The translations under genes were made by a program, and so were the position numbers. A stretch of DNA of 64,000 nt, from assembly GCA_963778165.1 (NCBI GenBank), contig CAVZTE010000002.1, positions 372,001 to 436,000 of the forward strand. Direction: 5' to 3'. Source of the DNA: Bog-756 sp963778165 (GTDB lineage: Bacteria > Actinomycetota > Acidimicrobiia > Acidimicrobiales > RAAP-2). The notes beneath the pieces were generated by a model. The model searched no databases, was not told the DNA's origin, and saw nothing but the letters and a program-made list of their open reading frames with translations. Positions 38,231 to 46,610 of the stretch are shown in pieces (position 1 is the first letter of the stretch; every line of letters starts with the position of its first letter).

Positions 38231-38236
38231 TAGCAT
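38231..38236 (+). promoter_or_regulatory. Leaderless-type -10 (TAGCAT) for the PpiC-type gene
   Basis: TAGCAT, seven nt, then the GTG start. Same geometry as prs; no ribosome site. Confidence 0.5.
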
Positions 38237-38243
38237 CGCCGCC

Positions 38244-39443
38244 GTGAAGCGCCATCTTCCTGGGCCCCTGGTGGCTCTCCTTGTCATAGCTGCCGGCGTC
38301 ACGGCCTCCGCTTGCGACGTCACGCCTCCGGCCGCCTCGGCCAACGGCACCACTATCTCGGTCGCCACGCTCAACTCGCAGCTCAACGCCTACGCCAACA
38401 CCGAAGCGGGGGAATGCCTGCTCCAGCTGGAGGAACCCCAGCTGTCGTCGACCTCCAATCTGGGAGATGGCGGCCCCGGCACCTACTCGATGTCCTATGC
38501 CAATGCTGTCCTCAAGATCCAGATCGAGGACCTGCTGGCCGTGCAGTTTGCCCAGTCCAAAGGACTCGACGTAACCACGTCCGATCTGTCCGCCGCCAGG
38601 AGCGACCTCACGTCGGCCCTCAGCGGGGAGATCAGTACCGCGGTGCAGAATGCAACCTCGGAGGGCACCACGTCGCCCTGCGAGACGGCAACGGGCTCTT
38701 CCCTTGCTGCCAGTGCGCTTCTGTCGCAACTGCCGGCGTCGATCGGCTCGTCCGAACTCTCTGACGATGCCTACTACGAGAAGCTCCTGGCCGACGGGGC
38801 GAATCTGTCTGCTGCATCGATCTTCGACTACTACGCCGCCAACAAAGCTCAGTTCACCTTGGACTGTCTGAGCGGCATTGTGACCGCCAGCGAGGCCAAG
38901 GCCAACCAGGTCAAGGCGCAACTGGATGCAGGCGCCTCGTTCCCGTCGTTGGCCCGGTCGGAGTCGATTGATACCGAGACCGCAGAGACCGGCGGATCGT
39001 TGGGCTGCTCCTTCACCCAGGCATACCTGGTGCAGCAGCTGCAGCAGCAGAACATCTCGGTGGGCAAGCCACTGGCTCCTGTCGAGACCTCGAGCACCGG
39101 TGAGTGGTCGGTCTACGAAGTGACCAGCCAGACGGTGGAGCCGCTGACGGCGGCCAAGTCCCTGGTGCAGAAGGAGCTTCTTCAGGCCACGGCGAACGTG
39201 AACCGGGTGAACAGCGAGATCGTGGCGTTCGCCCACCGGTCCAGTGTGTCGATCGATCCCCAGTACGGGACTTGGAGCAGCCTCAGTATCGTGCCCCCGA
39301 AGGCCCCTCCGGCCGACCTCCTCCCGACCGTGTCGGGGGCTCCCGCCACCGTGCTCCAGGGCGGGAGCACCGGCACCACGGGTTCTACGGGTTCGACGGG
39401 CACGGGCTCGGGGACCTCCGGTTCCAGTACGTCCAGCGGCTGA
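38244..39443 (+). CDS. PpiC/SurA-like extracytoplasmic peptidyl-prolyl isomerase (probable lipoprotein)
   Basis: 399 residues, start GTG 38244. The signal sequence LVALLVIAAGVTASAC ends in a plausible though weak lipobox with Cys24. A SurA-type N-terminal helical region follows (ISVATLNSQLNAYAN, ALKIQIEDLLAVQFAQSKGL), then a parvulin-like segment (ASEAKANQVKAQLDAGASF, SLARSESID, ETGGSLGCS). The last 60 residues are Pro/Gly/Ser/Thr-rich low complexity (GSTGTTGSTGSTGTGSG), probably a flexible tail. Likely a cell-surface folding catalyst anchored to the membrane outer face. It sits between mfd and mazG, a position I recall for such proteins in related actinobacteria. Confidence 0.8.
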   Translation: MKRHLPGPLVALLVIAAGVTASACDVTPPAASANGTTISVATLNSQLNAYANTEAGECLLQLEEPQLSSTSNLGDGGPGTYSMSYANAVLKIQIEDLLAVQFAQSKGLDVTTSDLSAARSDLTSALSGEISTAVQNATSEGTTSPCETATGSSLAASALLSQLPASIGSSELSDDAYYEKLLADGANLSAASIFDYYAANKAQFTLDCLSGIVTASEAKANQVKAQLDAGASFPSLARSESIDTETAETGGSLGCSFTQAYLVQQLQQQNISVGKPLAPVETSSTGEWSVYEVTSQTVEPLTAAKSLVQKELLQATANVNRVNSEIVAFAHRSSVSIDPQYGTWSSLSIVPPKAPPADLLPTVSGAPATVLQGGSTGTTGSTGSTGTGSGTSGSSTSSG

Positions 39444-39459
39444 CCCTTATGGCGGAGGC

Positions 39460-40935
39460 GTGACGGCCATCGAGGCCGATGCCAACTCCGGTACACCCCG
39501 GATCGATGTCGTAGGTCTCGGCCCGGCCGGCCCGGAGCTGATCACCGCCGGGACCTTGAGCCTGATCGACCGGGCCGACGTGGTCTTCTTACGCACCGGT
39601 CGACACCCGTCGGCGGCGGCGTTCTCCCATGCCCACACCTTCGACCACCACTACGAACGGGCCGACACCTTCGACGAGGTGTACGAAGCGGTGGCCGCCG
39701 ACGTCGTGGCTGCGGCGACTGGTGGCCACGGGTCCGGGGGACGCGGAGCACGGGTGGTCTACGCGGTACCCGGCTCACCGATGGTGGCCGAGCACACAGT
39801 GGTTCTGCTCCGCCAAGAACGGTCCGTCGCCGGTGGTGAGGTCACTCTGGTCGTGCACCCGGCGGTGTCCTTCCTCGATCTGGCCTTCGCCCGTCTGGGA
39901 GTGGACCCGGTGGCGACTGCTGTCACCGTGGTGGATGGTGAGTCGTTCGCCGTCGACGCCGCCGGCTTGTCGGGGCCGTTGCTGGTGGCCCAGTGCTGGA
40001 GCAAGGCCGTCCTGTCCTCGATCAAGCTCTCGGTGGAATCGACACCGTTGGACCCGGTGACCGTCCTCCATCATCTGGGCCTGGATGACGAGCGGGTGTG
40101 GGAGGTCCCTTGGGACGAGCTCGACCGTTCCTTCTCTCCCGACCACCTGACCTCGCTGTGGATCCCGCAACTGGCCGCTCCGGTGGCCGCCGAGCTGGTG
40201 CATCTCGACGAGTTGGTCCATACCCTGCGGGAGCGTTGCCCGTGGGACCGTGAGCAGACGCACGGCTCTCTGGCCCGTCACCTCCTCGAAGAGTCCTACG
40301 AGGTCCTCGAAGCCATCGATGAGATCACCGCCATCGACGAGATCGAAGCGACCGGTGTGATCGAGGCGGTCGACGACACCGCCGAGGAGCAGGCGGTGGC
40401 ACACCTGGAAGAGGAGCTGGGAGACCTCCTCTTCCAGGTGTACTTCCATGCCACGCTGGCGGCCGAGGCCGGCCGGTTCACCTTGGCCGATGTGGCCCGC
40501 GGCATCCACGACAAGCTGGTGTCCCGCCACCCGCACGTCTTCGGGGATGTGACTGCAGAGACGCCCGGTGACGTCGCCACCAACTGGGAAGCCATCAAGA
40601 AGGCGGAGAAGAACCGAACCAGCGTGACCGAGGGCATCCCCGCCGCCCTGCCGTCCCTGTCGCTCACGGCCAAGCTGCAGCGCAAGGCGCTGGCGGTGGG
40701 CATGGTGCTCCCGGGGGTCTCCGAGGACGCAGCACGCGTGGCCGACGGCGTGGCCCGGTTGAGACCGGCCGATGGCACCTCTGACGGACAGGGCGGAGGA
40801 CCCGGGCACGCGGCCGAGGTGGGAGAGTTGCTCTTCGCACTGGTCAATCTGGCTCGTCTGCTCGGCGTCGACCCCGAGACGGCCCTGCGGACCCGAGCGG
40901 CCGCCTTCCGGTCATCGGTCGAGCAACGGGGCTGA
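39460..40935 (+). CDS. mazG: MazG-family nucleotide pyrophosphohydrolase with N-terminal tetrapyrrole-methylase-like domain
   Basis: 491 residues. The N-terminal half (about 10-215) is SAM/tetrapyrrole methylase-like: RIDVVGLGPAGPELITAGTL, VVYAVPGSPMVAEHTV, VDGESFAVDAAGLS. The C-terminal half is MazG NTP pyrophosphohydrolase: ERCPWDREQTHGSLARHLLE, the metal-binding EESYEVLEAI and EEELGDLLFQVYFHA, LVSRHPHVFGDV, NWEAIKKAEK and GIPAALPSLSLTAKLQRKA. It hydrolyses aberrant or excess NTPs. An acidic/Ile-rich insert lies between the two metal motifs. The start GTG 39460 is chosen because conserved sequence begins right after it; the frame is open upstream. Sixteen nt separate it from the foldase stop. 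Confidence 0.9.
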   Translation: MTAIEADANSGTPRIDVVGLGPAGPELITAGTLSLIDRADVVFLRTGRHPSAAAFSHAHTFDHHYERADTFDEVYEAVAADVVAAATGGHGSGGRGARVVYAVPGSPMVAEHTVVLLRQERSVAGGEVTLVVHPAVSFLDLAFARLGVDPVATAVTVVDGESFAVDAAGLSGPLLVAQCWSKAVLSSIKLSVESTPLDPVTVLHHLGLDDERVWEVPWDELDRSFSPDHLTSLWIPQLAAPVAAELVHLDELVHTLRERCPWDREQTHGSLARHLLEESYEVLEAIDEITAIDEIEATGVIEAVDDTAEEQAVAHLEEELGDLLFQVYFHATLAAEAGRFTLADVARGIHDKLVSRHPHVFGDVTAETPGDVATNWEAIKKAEKNRTSVTEGIPAALPSLSLTAKLQRKALAVGMVLPGVSEDAARVADGVARLRPADGTSDGQGGGPGHAAEVGELLFALVNLARLLGVDPETALRTRAAAFRSSVEQRG

Positions 40936-41033
40936 GCGGACCGCAGCAAGCTGCTGCTGCGCTGTCGCATGGCCCGCGCCGCCGGTGTGGCGGGAAGGCG
41001 GATGAATTCCCTGGTCCGGCGAGTCGCGGGTGG

Positions 41034-41039
41034 TAACTT
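41034..41039 (+). promoter_or_regulatory. Putative -10 (TAACTT) for eno
   Basis: TAACTT lies 33 nt before the eno start; the leader contains AGGAG at 41056-41060, so unlike its neighbours this transcript would carry a conventional ribosome site. Confidence 0.4.
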
Positions 41040-41072
41040 TGCCCAGTCCGGCAACAGGAGCGACGACATACA

Positions 41073-42363
41073 GTGAGCATGATCGAGCAGGTCATCGCCC
41101 GAGAGGTTCTGGACTCCCGGGGCAATCCAACCGTAGAGGTCGAGATGGTGCTCGACTCGGGCTCCGTCGGTCGGGCCATCGTGCCCTCGGGCGCCTCCAC
41201 CGGTTCGTTCGAGGCGGTCGAGCTCCGTGATGGTGGCAGCCGCTACGGGGGCAAAGGCGTGGAGCAGGCGGTGGCCAACGTCAATGGCGAGATCGCCGAC
41301 ATCCTCGAAGGGTTCGATGCTCTCGACCAACGGGCCGTCGACCTGGCGCTCATCGATGCTGACGGGACGCCGAACAAGTCGCGGCTGGGGGCCAACGCCA
41401 TCCTCGGGGTGTCGCTGGCCACGGCCAAGGCTGCTGCCGACGAGCTCGACCTGCCCCTGTTCCGTTATGTCGGGGGATCAGACGCCCACGTGCTGCCGGT
41501 GCCCATGATGAATGTCATCAACGGGGGCGCCCACGCCGACAACTCCATCGACTTCCAAGAGTTCATGATCATGCCGATCGGGGCGGCGTCGTACTCGGAG
41601 GCCCTGCAGTGGGGGGCCGAGACCTACCACTCGCTCGCCGGCGTGCTCAGGGGCCGCGGCCTGTCCACCACGGTGGGCGACGAGGGTGGGTTCGCCCCCA
41701 ACCTCCCCTCCAACGAAGTGGCCATCCAGATTCTGGTCGAGGCCATCGGAGAGGCGGGTCGGGTCGCCGGCGAGGACATCGCCATCGCCATGGACCCGGC
41801 CAGCAGCGAGTTCTACAAGGATGGGAGCTACGAGCTCGTCGGCGAAGGGCGGTCGCTGTCTTCGTCGCAGATGGTCGAGTACTGGGTGGAGCTGGCGGCC
41901 AAGTATCCGATCGTGTCCATCGAAGACGGTATGGCCGAGGACGACTGGGACGGATGGGCCGAGCTGACCGGAGCCCTGGGTGGGTCGGTCCAACTGGTGG
42001 GAGACGATCTCTTCGTGACCAACGAGGACGCGGTTGGAGCGGGGCATCGCGGCCGGTACCGCCAACGCCGTACTGATCAAGGTCAACCAGATCGGCACGC
42101 TGACGGAGACCTTGGGCACCATGCGCCTGGCCACCCGGTCGTCCTATGCCAGCGTGATGTCGCATCGCTCCGGCGAGACCGAGGACACCACCATCGCCGA
42201 TCTGGCCGTGGCCACCAACTGCGGACAGATCAAGGCCGGCGCACCGGCCCGGTCCGACCGGGTGGCCAAGTACAACCAGTTGCTTCGGATCGAGGAGATG
42301 CTGGGCGAGACGGCGGTCTTCCGTGGCGGAGAGGCCCTGGCCTCCTGGAGCACCAACCAGTGA
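41073..42363 (+). CDS. eno: Enolase (one frameshift near 42030)
   Basis: Converts 2-phosphoglycerate to phosphoenolpyruvate. Start GTG 41073: IEQVIAREVLDSRGNPTVEV. Substrate and Mg sites are visible: SGASTGSFEAVELRD, NAILGVSLA, MNVINGGAHADNSIDFQEFM, TTVGDEGGFAP, AMDPASSEFY, SIEDGMAEDDWDGW and GDDLFVTNED. There the frame shifts; it resumes as RGIAAGTANAVLIKVNQIGT, the catalytic Lys region, SHRSGETEDTTIADLAVA, GQIKAGAPARSDRVAKYNQL. The span is one base longer than 430 codons, consistent with a single inserted base at about 42031. The stop overlaps the next start (GTGA). Confidence 0.95.
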
Positions 42364-43175
42364 GCTCCCACCCCCACGCCCGTTCGAAGGGATCCAAGGG
42401 CCCGGGCTCCAAGCCCCGGGGTTCCTCGGTGTTCCGGGCCTCGCCGGAAGAGGCCCGGGGGATCAGCGCGGCGCGTGAAGGCAAGGCGGGAGTGAAGGGT
42501 GGCGCCCGCACCGCTAAGGAGAAGCAATCCTTCAAGAGCGCGAAAGCCGCCACAGGCTCGACGGGCCGGGGTATTCCCAAGGAGCTTCAGGGGTTGGAGA
42601 AGCTCAAGCAAACGATGGACGCGGCGAGATCGTCCGGATCGGGGCGATCCAAGCTCCTCCGTCGTTCCAAGGGCTCATCGGGCTCCAAGGGGTCCGAAGG
42701 GCCGGACCGCAGCCGTCACCTGACTCGTTGGATACCGATCGGACGTGGCAGCAAACGGGCCCAGGACGGCGCCGGGAGGGCCCGGCTTTCCGGCACCAAG
42801 TCGGGAGGCCAGTCGGGCAAGGAGCCGGTCTCCGCTCTGACCCGACGCAGCCGTATACCCGTGGCGCTGGCCGCGCTATTCGCCCTGGTCGTGCTGGCCA
42901 CCAACTTTCCACTGACGACGTTGCTGTCCCAGCACAACCAGCTGTCGGCGGCGTCCTCCCAGCTCCAACAGACCCAGAACGCCAACCGGCTCCTGGCCGA
43001 TCAGGACCGTCAGCTGAATTCGACGGCCGCCATCGATCGCTTGGCCCGGCAGGACTACCAGATGGTGGGTCGGGGCCAGACCCTCTATGACGTGCTGCCG
43101 GCCTCGGGCAAGGCCACTGCCACGACCCTGGGAGAGCCCATCTCGGGCGATCCGGGCAGCCAACCATTGGTCTGA
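42360..43175 (+). CDS. DivIC/FtsB-type septum formation initiator with a long basic N-terminal extension
   Basis: 271 residues from GTG 42360, overlapping the eno stop by four nt. The core is the usual small divisome protein: one membrane helix at about 165-185 (RIPVALAALFALVVLATNF) followed by a periplasmic-side coiled coil (LSQHNQLSAASSQLQQTQN, RLLADQDRQLNSTAAIDRLA) and YQMVGRGQTLYDVLP. Such proteins stabilise the FtsL/FtsQ complex at the septum. Here about 160 cytoplasmic residues precede the helix, dominated by Lys, Arg, Ser and Gly (SKGSKGPGSKPRGSS, RSKLLRRSKGSSGSKGS), likely disordered and possibly binding nucleic acid or anionic lipid. eno-divIC adjacency is conserved in actinobacteria. 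Confidence 0.88.
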   Translation: MSSHPHARSKGSKGPGSKPRGSSVFRASPEEARGISAAREGKAGVKGGARTAKEKQSFKSAKAATGSTGRGIPKELQGLEKLKQTMDAARSSGSGRSKLLRRSKGSSGSKGSEGPDRSRHLTRWIPIGRGSKRAQDGAGRARLSGTKSGGQSGKEPVSALTRRSRIPVALAALFALVVLATNFPLTTLLSQHNQLSAASSQLQQTQNANRLLADQDRQLNSTAAIDRLARQDYQMVGRGQTLYDVLPASGKATATTLGEPISGDPGSQPLV

Positions 43176-43194
43176 ACCCTCGAAAGCTCCCGAC

Positions 43195-43944
43195 ATGTCT
43201 CCCGACCCCGGTCTGGCCCAGGCCTCCCTCTCCGCCCCACCCAGCTCGGTCTCGTCCGGCTCGTCGGCGACCACCGATACGGGCGGTGCCACGGCGTTCG
43301 AGCCAGAAGGGCTCGGGCGGCTCATCGGCGGGCGGGTCGGCGGCAACGTCGGGCCACTCGAGCTACTGGTCGCGAGTGGCGAACACCCTCGAATTCTGGA
43401 AGTGACCCCGGGGCCCGGGTCACCGGGTGGGGCCGCGGACGAAAGCGGCTCCCGGACCCAGGACAGCGAGGGTCAGGCCGGCGAAGCGCCGAGCCAACAG
43501 GCGTCGGACATCGCCGCGGTGGCCGAGCTGATCGGTCGTCAACCGGGCGGAGCGTTCGAGGTGGTGGTGAGGAGCGAGGACGGGACCCCGGCGGTCATCG
43601 CCAACGCTCCGTTCCTGTTCGACGGCACACCCATGCCCACCCGCTACTGGCTGGTCGACCCCGACCTGCGCGATGCGGTGAGCCGGCTGGAGTCCACCGG
43701 CGGTGTCCGCCAGGCCGAGGCCGCCGTGGGCATGGATCGCATCACCGACGCCCACGCCCGCTACGCCGCTGAGCGGGACGCGCTGATCGAACCGGACCGG
43801 GCCGGCCCCCGACCGTCGGGAGGGGTGGGCGGGACCCGCCAGGGCGTCAAGTGCCTCCACGCCCATCTGGCCTGGTGGCTCACCGGGGCCGATGATCCGG
43901 TCGGGGAGTGGACGGCACGGAGCATCGGCCTCCACCCCTCCTGA
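43195..43944 (+). CDS. DUF501 family protein
   Basis: 249 residues, ATG 43195, 19 nt after the DivIC stop. Recognisable DUF501 elements: DIAAVAELIGRQPGGAFEVV, VVRSEDGTPAVIANAPFLFD, GTPMPTRYWLVDPDLRDAVS, RLESTGGVRQAE and GTRQGVKCLHAHLAWWLTG. The CLHAH motif with neighbouring acidic residues could bind metal, but no activity is established for the family. The N-terminal 100 residues are Ser/Gly/Pro-rich and look disordered, longer than in most relatives. The order eno-divIC-DUF501-ppx is a conserved actinobacterial block. Confidence 0.88.
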   Translation: MSPDPGLAQASLSAPPSSVSSGSSATTDTGGATAFEPEGLGRLIGGRVGGNVGPLELLVASGEHPRILEVTPGPGSPGGAADESGSRTQDSEGQAGEAPSQQASDIAAVAELIGRQPGGAFEVVVRSEDGTPAVIANAPFLFDGTPMPTRYWLVDPDLRDAVSRLESTGGVRQAEAAVGMDRITDAHARYAAERDALIEPDRAGPRPSGGVGGTRQGVKCLHAHLAWWLTGADDPVGEWTARSIGLHPS

Positions 43945-44071
43945 ACCGCGTTCTGCGCACCATCCGCACACCACGTGCGCACCCCGAGCGGCTTGCAAGT
44001 AGGCCCACCGTGGGCCCAGGTCCGGCGGCGAACTTGGCAGGGGGTGGTGGTGATTGGAGCGCGCGCCGTGG

Positions 44072-44077
44072 TAGCAA
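44072..44077 (+). promoter_or_regulatory. Possible leaderless -10 (TAGCAA) for ppx/gppA
   Basis: TAGCAA followed by six nt and the ATG; matches the window's leaderless geometry but lacks the final T of TAnnnT. Confidence 0.3.
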
Positions 44078-44083
44078 GGACAT

Positions 44084-45013
44084 ATGCAAGCAGGCGGACC
44101 GGTGGCGGCGATCGATTGCGGTACCAATTCCACGAGGCTGTTCGTGGTGGATGCCAAGGGCAACTCGCTCGAGCGCCAGATGCGGATAACCAGGCTGGGC
44201 GAGGGGGTCGACGCTACCGGCAAGCTCTCCCCGGAGGCGGTCGACCGCTGCCTGTCGGTGCTGACGGAGTTCCGGGAGGTGATGGACCGCCTGGGCGTGG
44301 GCCGGGCCCGCCTGGTGGCCACCTCGGCGGCTCGGGACGCGTCGAACGGCGAAGATTTCCTGAGGGCTGCCGGGGAGATCACCGGAGTGCAGCCGGAGCT
44401 GTTGACGGGGATCGACGAGGCCCGCCTGTCCATGGCCGGCGCCGTCTCTGATCTCGATCAGGCCGCCGGTCCTTTCCTGGTCGTGGACATCGGAGGGGGC
44501 TCGACGGAACTGGTGGAGGGAAGGTCGGCCGACGACCCGGACCTGGCCGCCGTGTCCATGCAGATCGGCTGCGTCCGGGTCACCGAGCGGTTTTTGGCTT
44601 CCGATCCACCCACCGCGGCGGAGTTGAGCAGTGCGGAGTCAACCGTTCTGGAACTGTTGGACGCGGCCATCGCTGAACAGCCCGACCTGGTCAAGGCCCG
44701 TCGTCTGGTGGGGTTGGCGGGAACCGTGACCACGTTGTCATCGCTTCAGATGGGTCTGGACGAGTACGACCGCGACCGGGTCCATCACTCGGTGTTGACC
44801 CTGGTCAACGCGTACGACTGGTACCGGACCCTGGCCGCCGAGGTTCGCCAGGCCCGCCTGGACCGGGCGGGCATGGTCTCCGGCCGGGAAGACGTGATCG
44901 TCGGCGGGGCCTTGATCTTGGCCAAGGTCATGACGCGCTTCGGCTTCGACGAGTGCCTGGTGTCGGAGGCTGACATCCTGGACGGCATGGTGGCCGGGCT
45001 GCTGGCCGGCTGA
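44084..45013 (+). CDS. Ppx/GppA family exopolyphosphatase / pppGpp phosphatase
   Basis: Intact 309 residues with the ASKHA ATPase fold: AAIDCGTNSTRLFVVDAKGN (phosphate 1 motif), RLVATSAARDASN, VVDIGGGSTELVEG (phosphate 2) and LVGLAGTVTTLSSLQMGLDE. The short single-domain form lacks the C-terminal HD region of E. coli Ppx and resembles the mycobacterial Ppx1/Ppx2 type. It hydrolyses polyphosphate or pppGpp; which one cannot be told from sequence. A 139-nt gap separates it from DUF501 and contains a possible promoter. Confidence 0.92.
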   Translation: MQAGGPVAAIDCGTNSTRLFVVDAKGNSLERQMRITRLGEGVDATGKLSPEAVDRCLSVLTEFREVMDRLGVGRARLVATSAARDASNGEDFLRAAGEITGVQPELLTGIDEARLSMAGAVSDLDQAAGPFLVVDIGGGSTELVEGRSADDPDLAAVSMQIGCVRVTERFLASDPPTAAELSSAESTVLELLDAAIAEQPDLVKARRLVGLAGTVTTLSSLQMGLDEYDRDRVHHSVLTLVNAYDWYRTLAAEVRQARLDRAGMVSGREDVIVGGALILAKVMTRFGFDECLVSEADILDGMVAGLLAG

Positions 45014-45185
45014 CGGCGGCTGATCCGGCGGCTGACCTCGGCCGAGCGACGCGCCGAGCCCCTGTAAGGCCCCGGCAATGGCCCGGCCGCGCCCCCCGAT
45101 CCGCCCGGAGGAGCCACAATTGGTGGAAGATAAACTCTTCCGGATGCCCGTCGATAAGAGCCGTGATCTTGGCTCAGGAGTGCCC

Positions 45186-46449
45186 ATGCTTGATGTCGAT
45201 GGCCAGGTGATTTCCGCCGATGTGCTGGTGCAGCGGATCGAGAACCTCCTCGAGGCGGTCCAGGCCGGCGATCAGGCCGGCGGGCCCACGGGCCTGCACG
45301 GGGGCGCCAACCGGGGGACCCCGGACCCCTTGGACGCACCGATTCACTCCATGCGGGTCATTCACAGCGACCTCCACCCCCCGATCCTGGATGGGGTGGG
45401 TGGGCTGCGTGGGCGGGTCTCGACCACCGGCAAGCGGATCGTACGCAAGTTGACCCGGTGGTACGTCGAGCCCCGATGGATCACCCAGGAGCAGCTCGAT
45501 GCCCAGATGATCGAGTTCGCGGCCCGGGCCTTCAACAACGTCTACCGACTCGACCGCGAGCTCGATGACCTCCGCCAGCAGAACACCCGGCTGAGGATGC
45601 AGCTGGTGGCAGCCAACGAGCGCACCAGCCAGCTCCGACGGACCATGGGCACGCTGACCGCCATGGTGGAGAGCGGGGCCGACGCCGTGGAGCTGGCGAC
45701 GTCCCAGGTGGTGTCGCGGGAAGACGTGGACACCTTGACCAAGGAGATCACCTCGGTGCTCGATCGCCTGGGGGCCATCGGGACTACCGGGGCGGACATC
45801 GACTACGTGGGGTTCGAGGACCGGTTCCGGGGATCCCACGACGAGCTCCGGGCCTCCCAGGAGCGTTACCTCGACCCTCTTCCCGTCGGGTCCGGGTCTG
45901 GTTCTGGACATCGGCTGTGGCCGGGGCGAGATGCTGTCGCTGCTGAGGGAGGCCGGTCACGACGTCATCGGCGTCGATACCGATGCCGGCATGGTGGCCG
46001 CCTGCCAGGCCGAGGGACTTCCGGCCCTGGTCGAGGACGGGATCCACTACCTGTCCCGGGCCAATGACGGGACCCTGAAGGGCATCTTCTGCGCCCAGGT
46101 GGTCGAGCACCTGATCACCCCGGAGTTGGAGCGGCTCATCTCCCTCTCGCAACAGAAGCTCAAGCGGGGTGGGGTGCTGGTCGTCGAGACCATCAATCCG
46201 CGGAGTTCCTATGCTCTCGGCAACCACTTCTACGCCGACACCTCGCATGTTCGACCGGTGCACCCCGAAACGCTCCGCTACATCTGCGAGCAGGTGGGCT
46301 TCTCCAGGGTGCAACTCGAGGAGCGATCTCCCCACCCGATGCTGAAGACCACCGGCGAACTTCCTGACGGAGCCGTGGGCGAGGCGGTCGGGGCGCTGCT
46401 CCAGAGCGTGTTCGGGTACCAGGACTACGTGATCGTCGCCACCAAGTGA
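45186..46449 (+). CDS. SAM-dependent methyltransferase with N-terminal coiled coil (one frameshift)
   Basis: Start ATG 45186 is supported by CAGGAG five nt upstream. The first 210 residues are helical: VDGQVISADVLVQRIENLLE, RWYVEPRWITQEQLDAQMIE and a coiled coil LDDLRQQNTRLRMQLVAANE. A shift near 45890-45900 interrupts LDIGCGRGEML, the SAM glycine loop. Class I methyltransferase sequence then resumes: GVDTDAGMVAACQAEG, GTLKGIFCAQVVEHL, LKRGGVLVVETINPRSSYAL. This arrangement resembles methyltransferases of glycan clusters that act on sugar chains. It heads the glycosyltransferase block; the downstream small ORF overlaps its stop (GTGA). Confidence 0.85.
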
Positions 46450-46610
46450 GCCTGTACGTGTTCGAGGATCAGGTCGGCGGCGCGGGGTACGGCGGCCAGG
46501 GAATCGGCGGCACGGGGTGGAGCGGCCAGCGAAGCGGTGGCCAGGGGTGCGGCGGCCAGGGGTGCGGAGGCGACGGGATCGGCGGCGAGGGGAGCGGCGC
46601 CCGCCGGTGA
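46446..46610 (+). CDS. Possible 54-residue (GGxGx)n repeat peptide bridging two genes
   Basis: GTG 46446 overlaps the methyltransferase stop (GTGA) and the ORF's own TGA overlaps the glycosyltransferase GTG, so it would be translationally coupled on both sides. After SLYVFEDQ the product is eight five-residue units such as GGQGI, GGTGW, GGQGC and GGDGI, then a short basic end. No homologue comes to mind. It could instead be the N-terminus of the glycosyltransferase broken by an indel, or noncoding repeats that happen to stay open. Confidence 0.35.
   Translation: MSLYVFEDQVGGAGYGGQGIGGTGWSGQRSGGQGCGGQGCGGDGIGGEGSGARR
46476..46595 (+). repeat. Eight 15-bp tandem repeats (GGCGGCCAGGGGTGC type)
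   Basis: Eight consecutive 15-bp units begin at 46476, 46491, 46506 and so on to 46595; GGC-GGC (or GGT-GGC, GGA-GGC) starts seven of them and a G run sits at the same position. Two central units are almost identical. Confidence 0.9.

Larger units (their letters stand above)
37260..38243. other. 984-nt intergenic region with operator-like repeats; no convincing gene
   Basis: Between mfd and the foldase gene. It has lower GC patches and two notable symmetrical elements: TTACT-GGCA-AGTAA at 37793-37806, overlapping a TAATAT hexamer, and the direct/inverted repeat at 37882-37925. A 117-codon ORF starts at 37808 but has unlikely composition. The rest shows nothing recognisable. Confidence 0.4.

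Noticed and set aside
41073..43175. Enolase-DivIC fusion protein of 700 residues
   Set aside because: It arises only because a one-base insertion near 42031 moves enolase into the frame of the next gene; the conserved enolase C-terminus is present in the other frame with its own stop.
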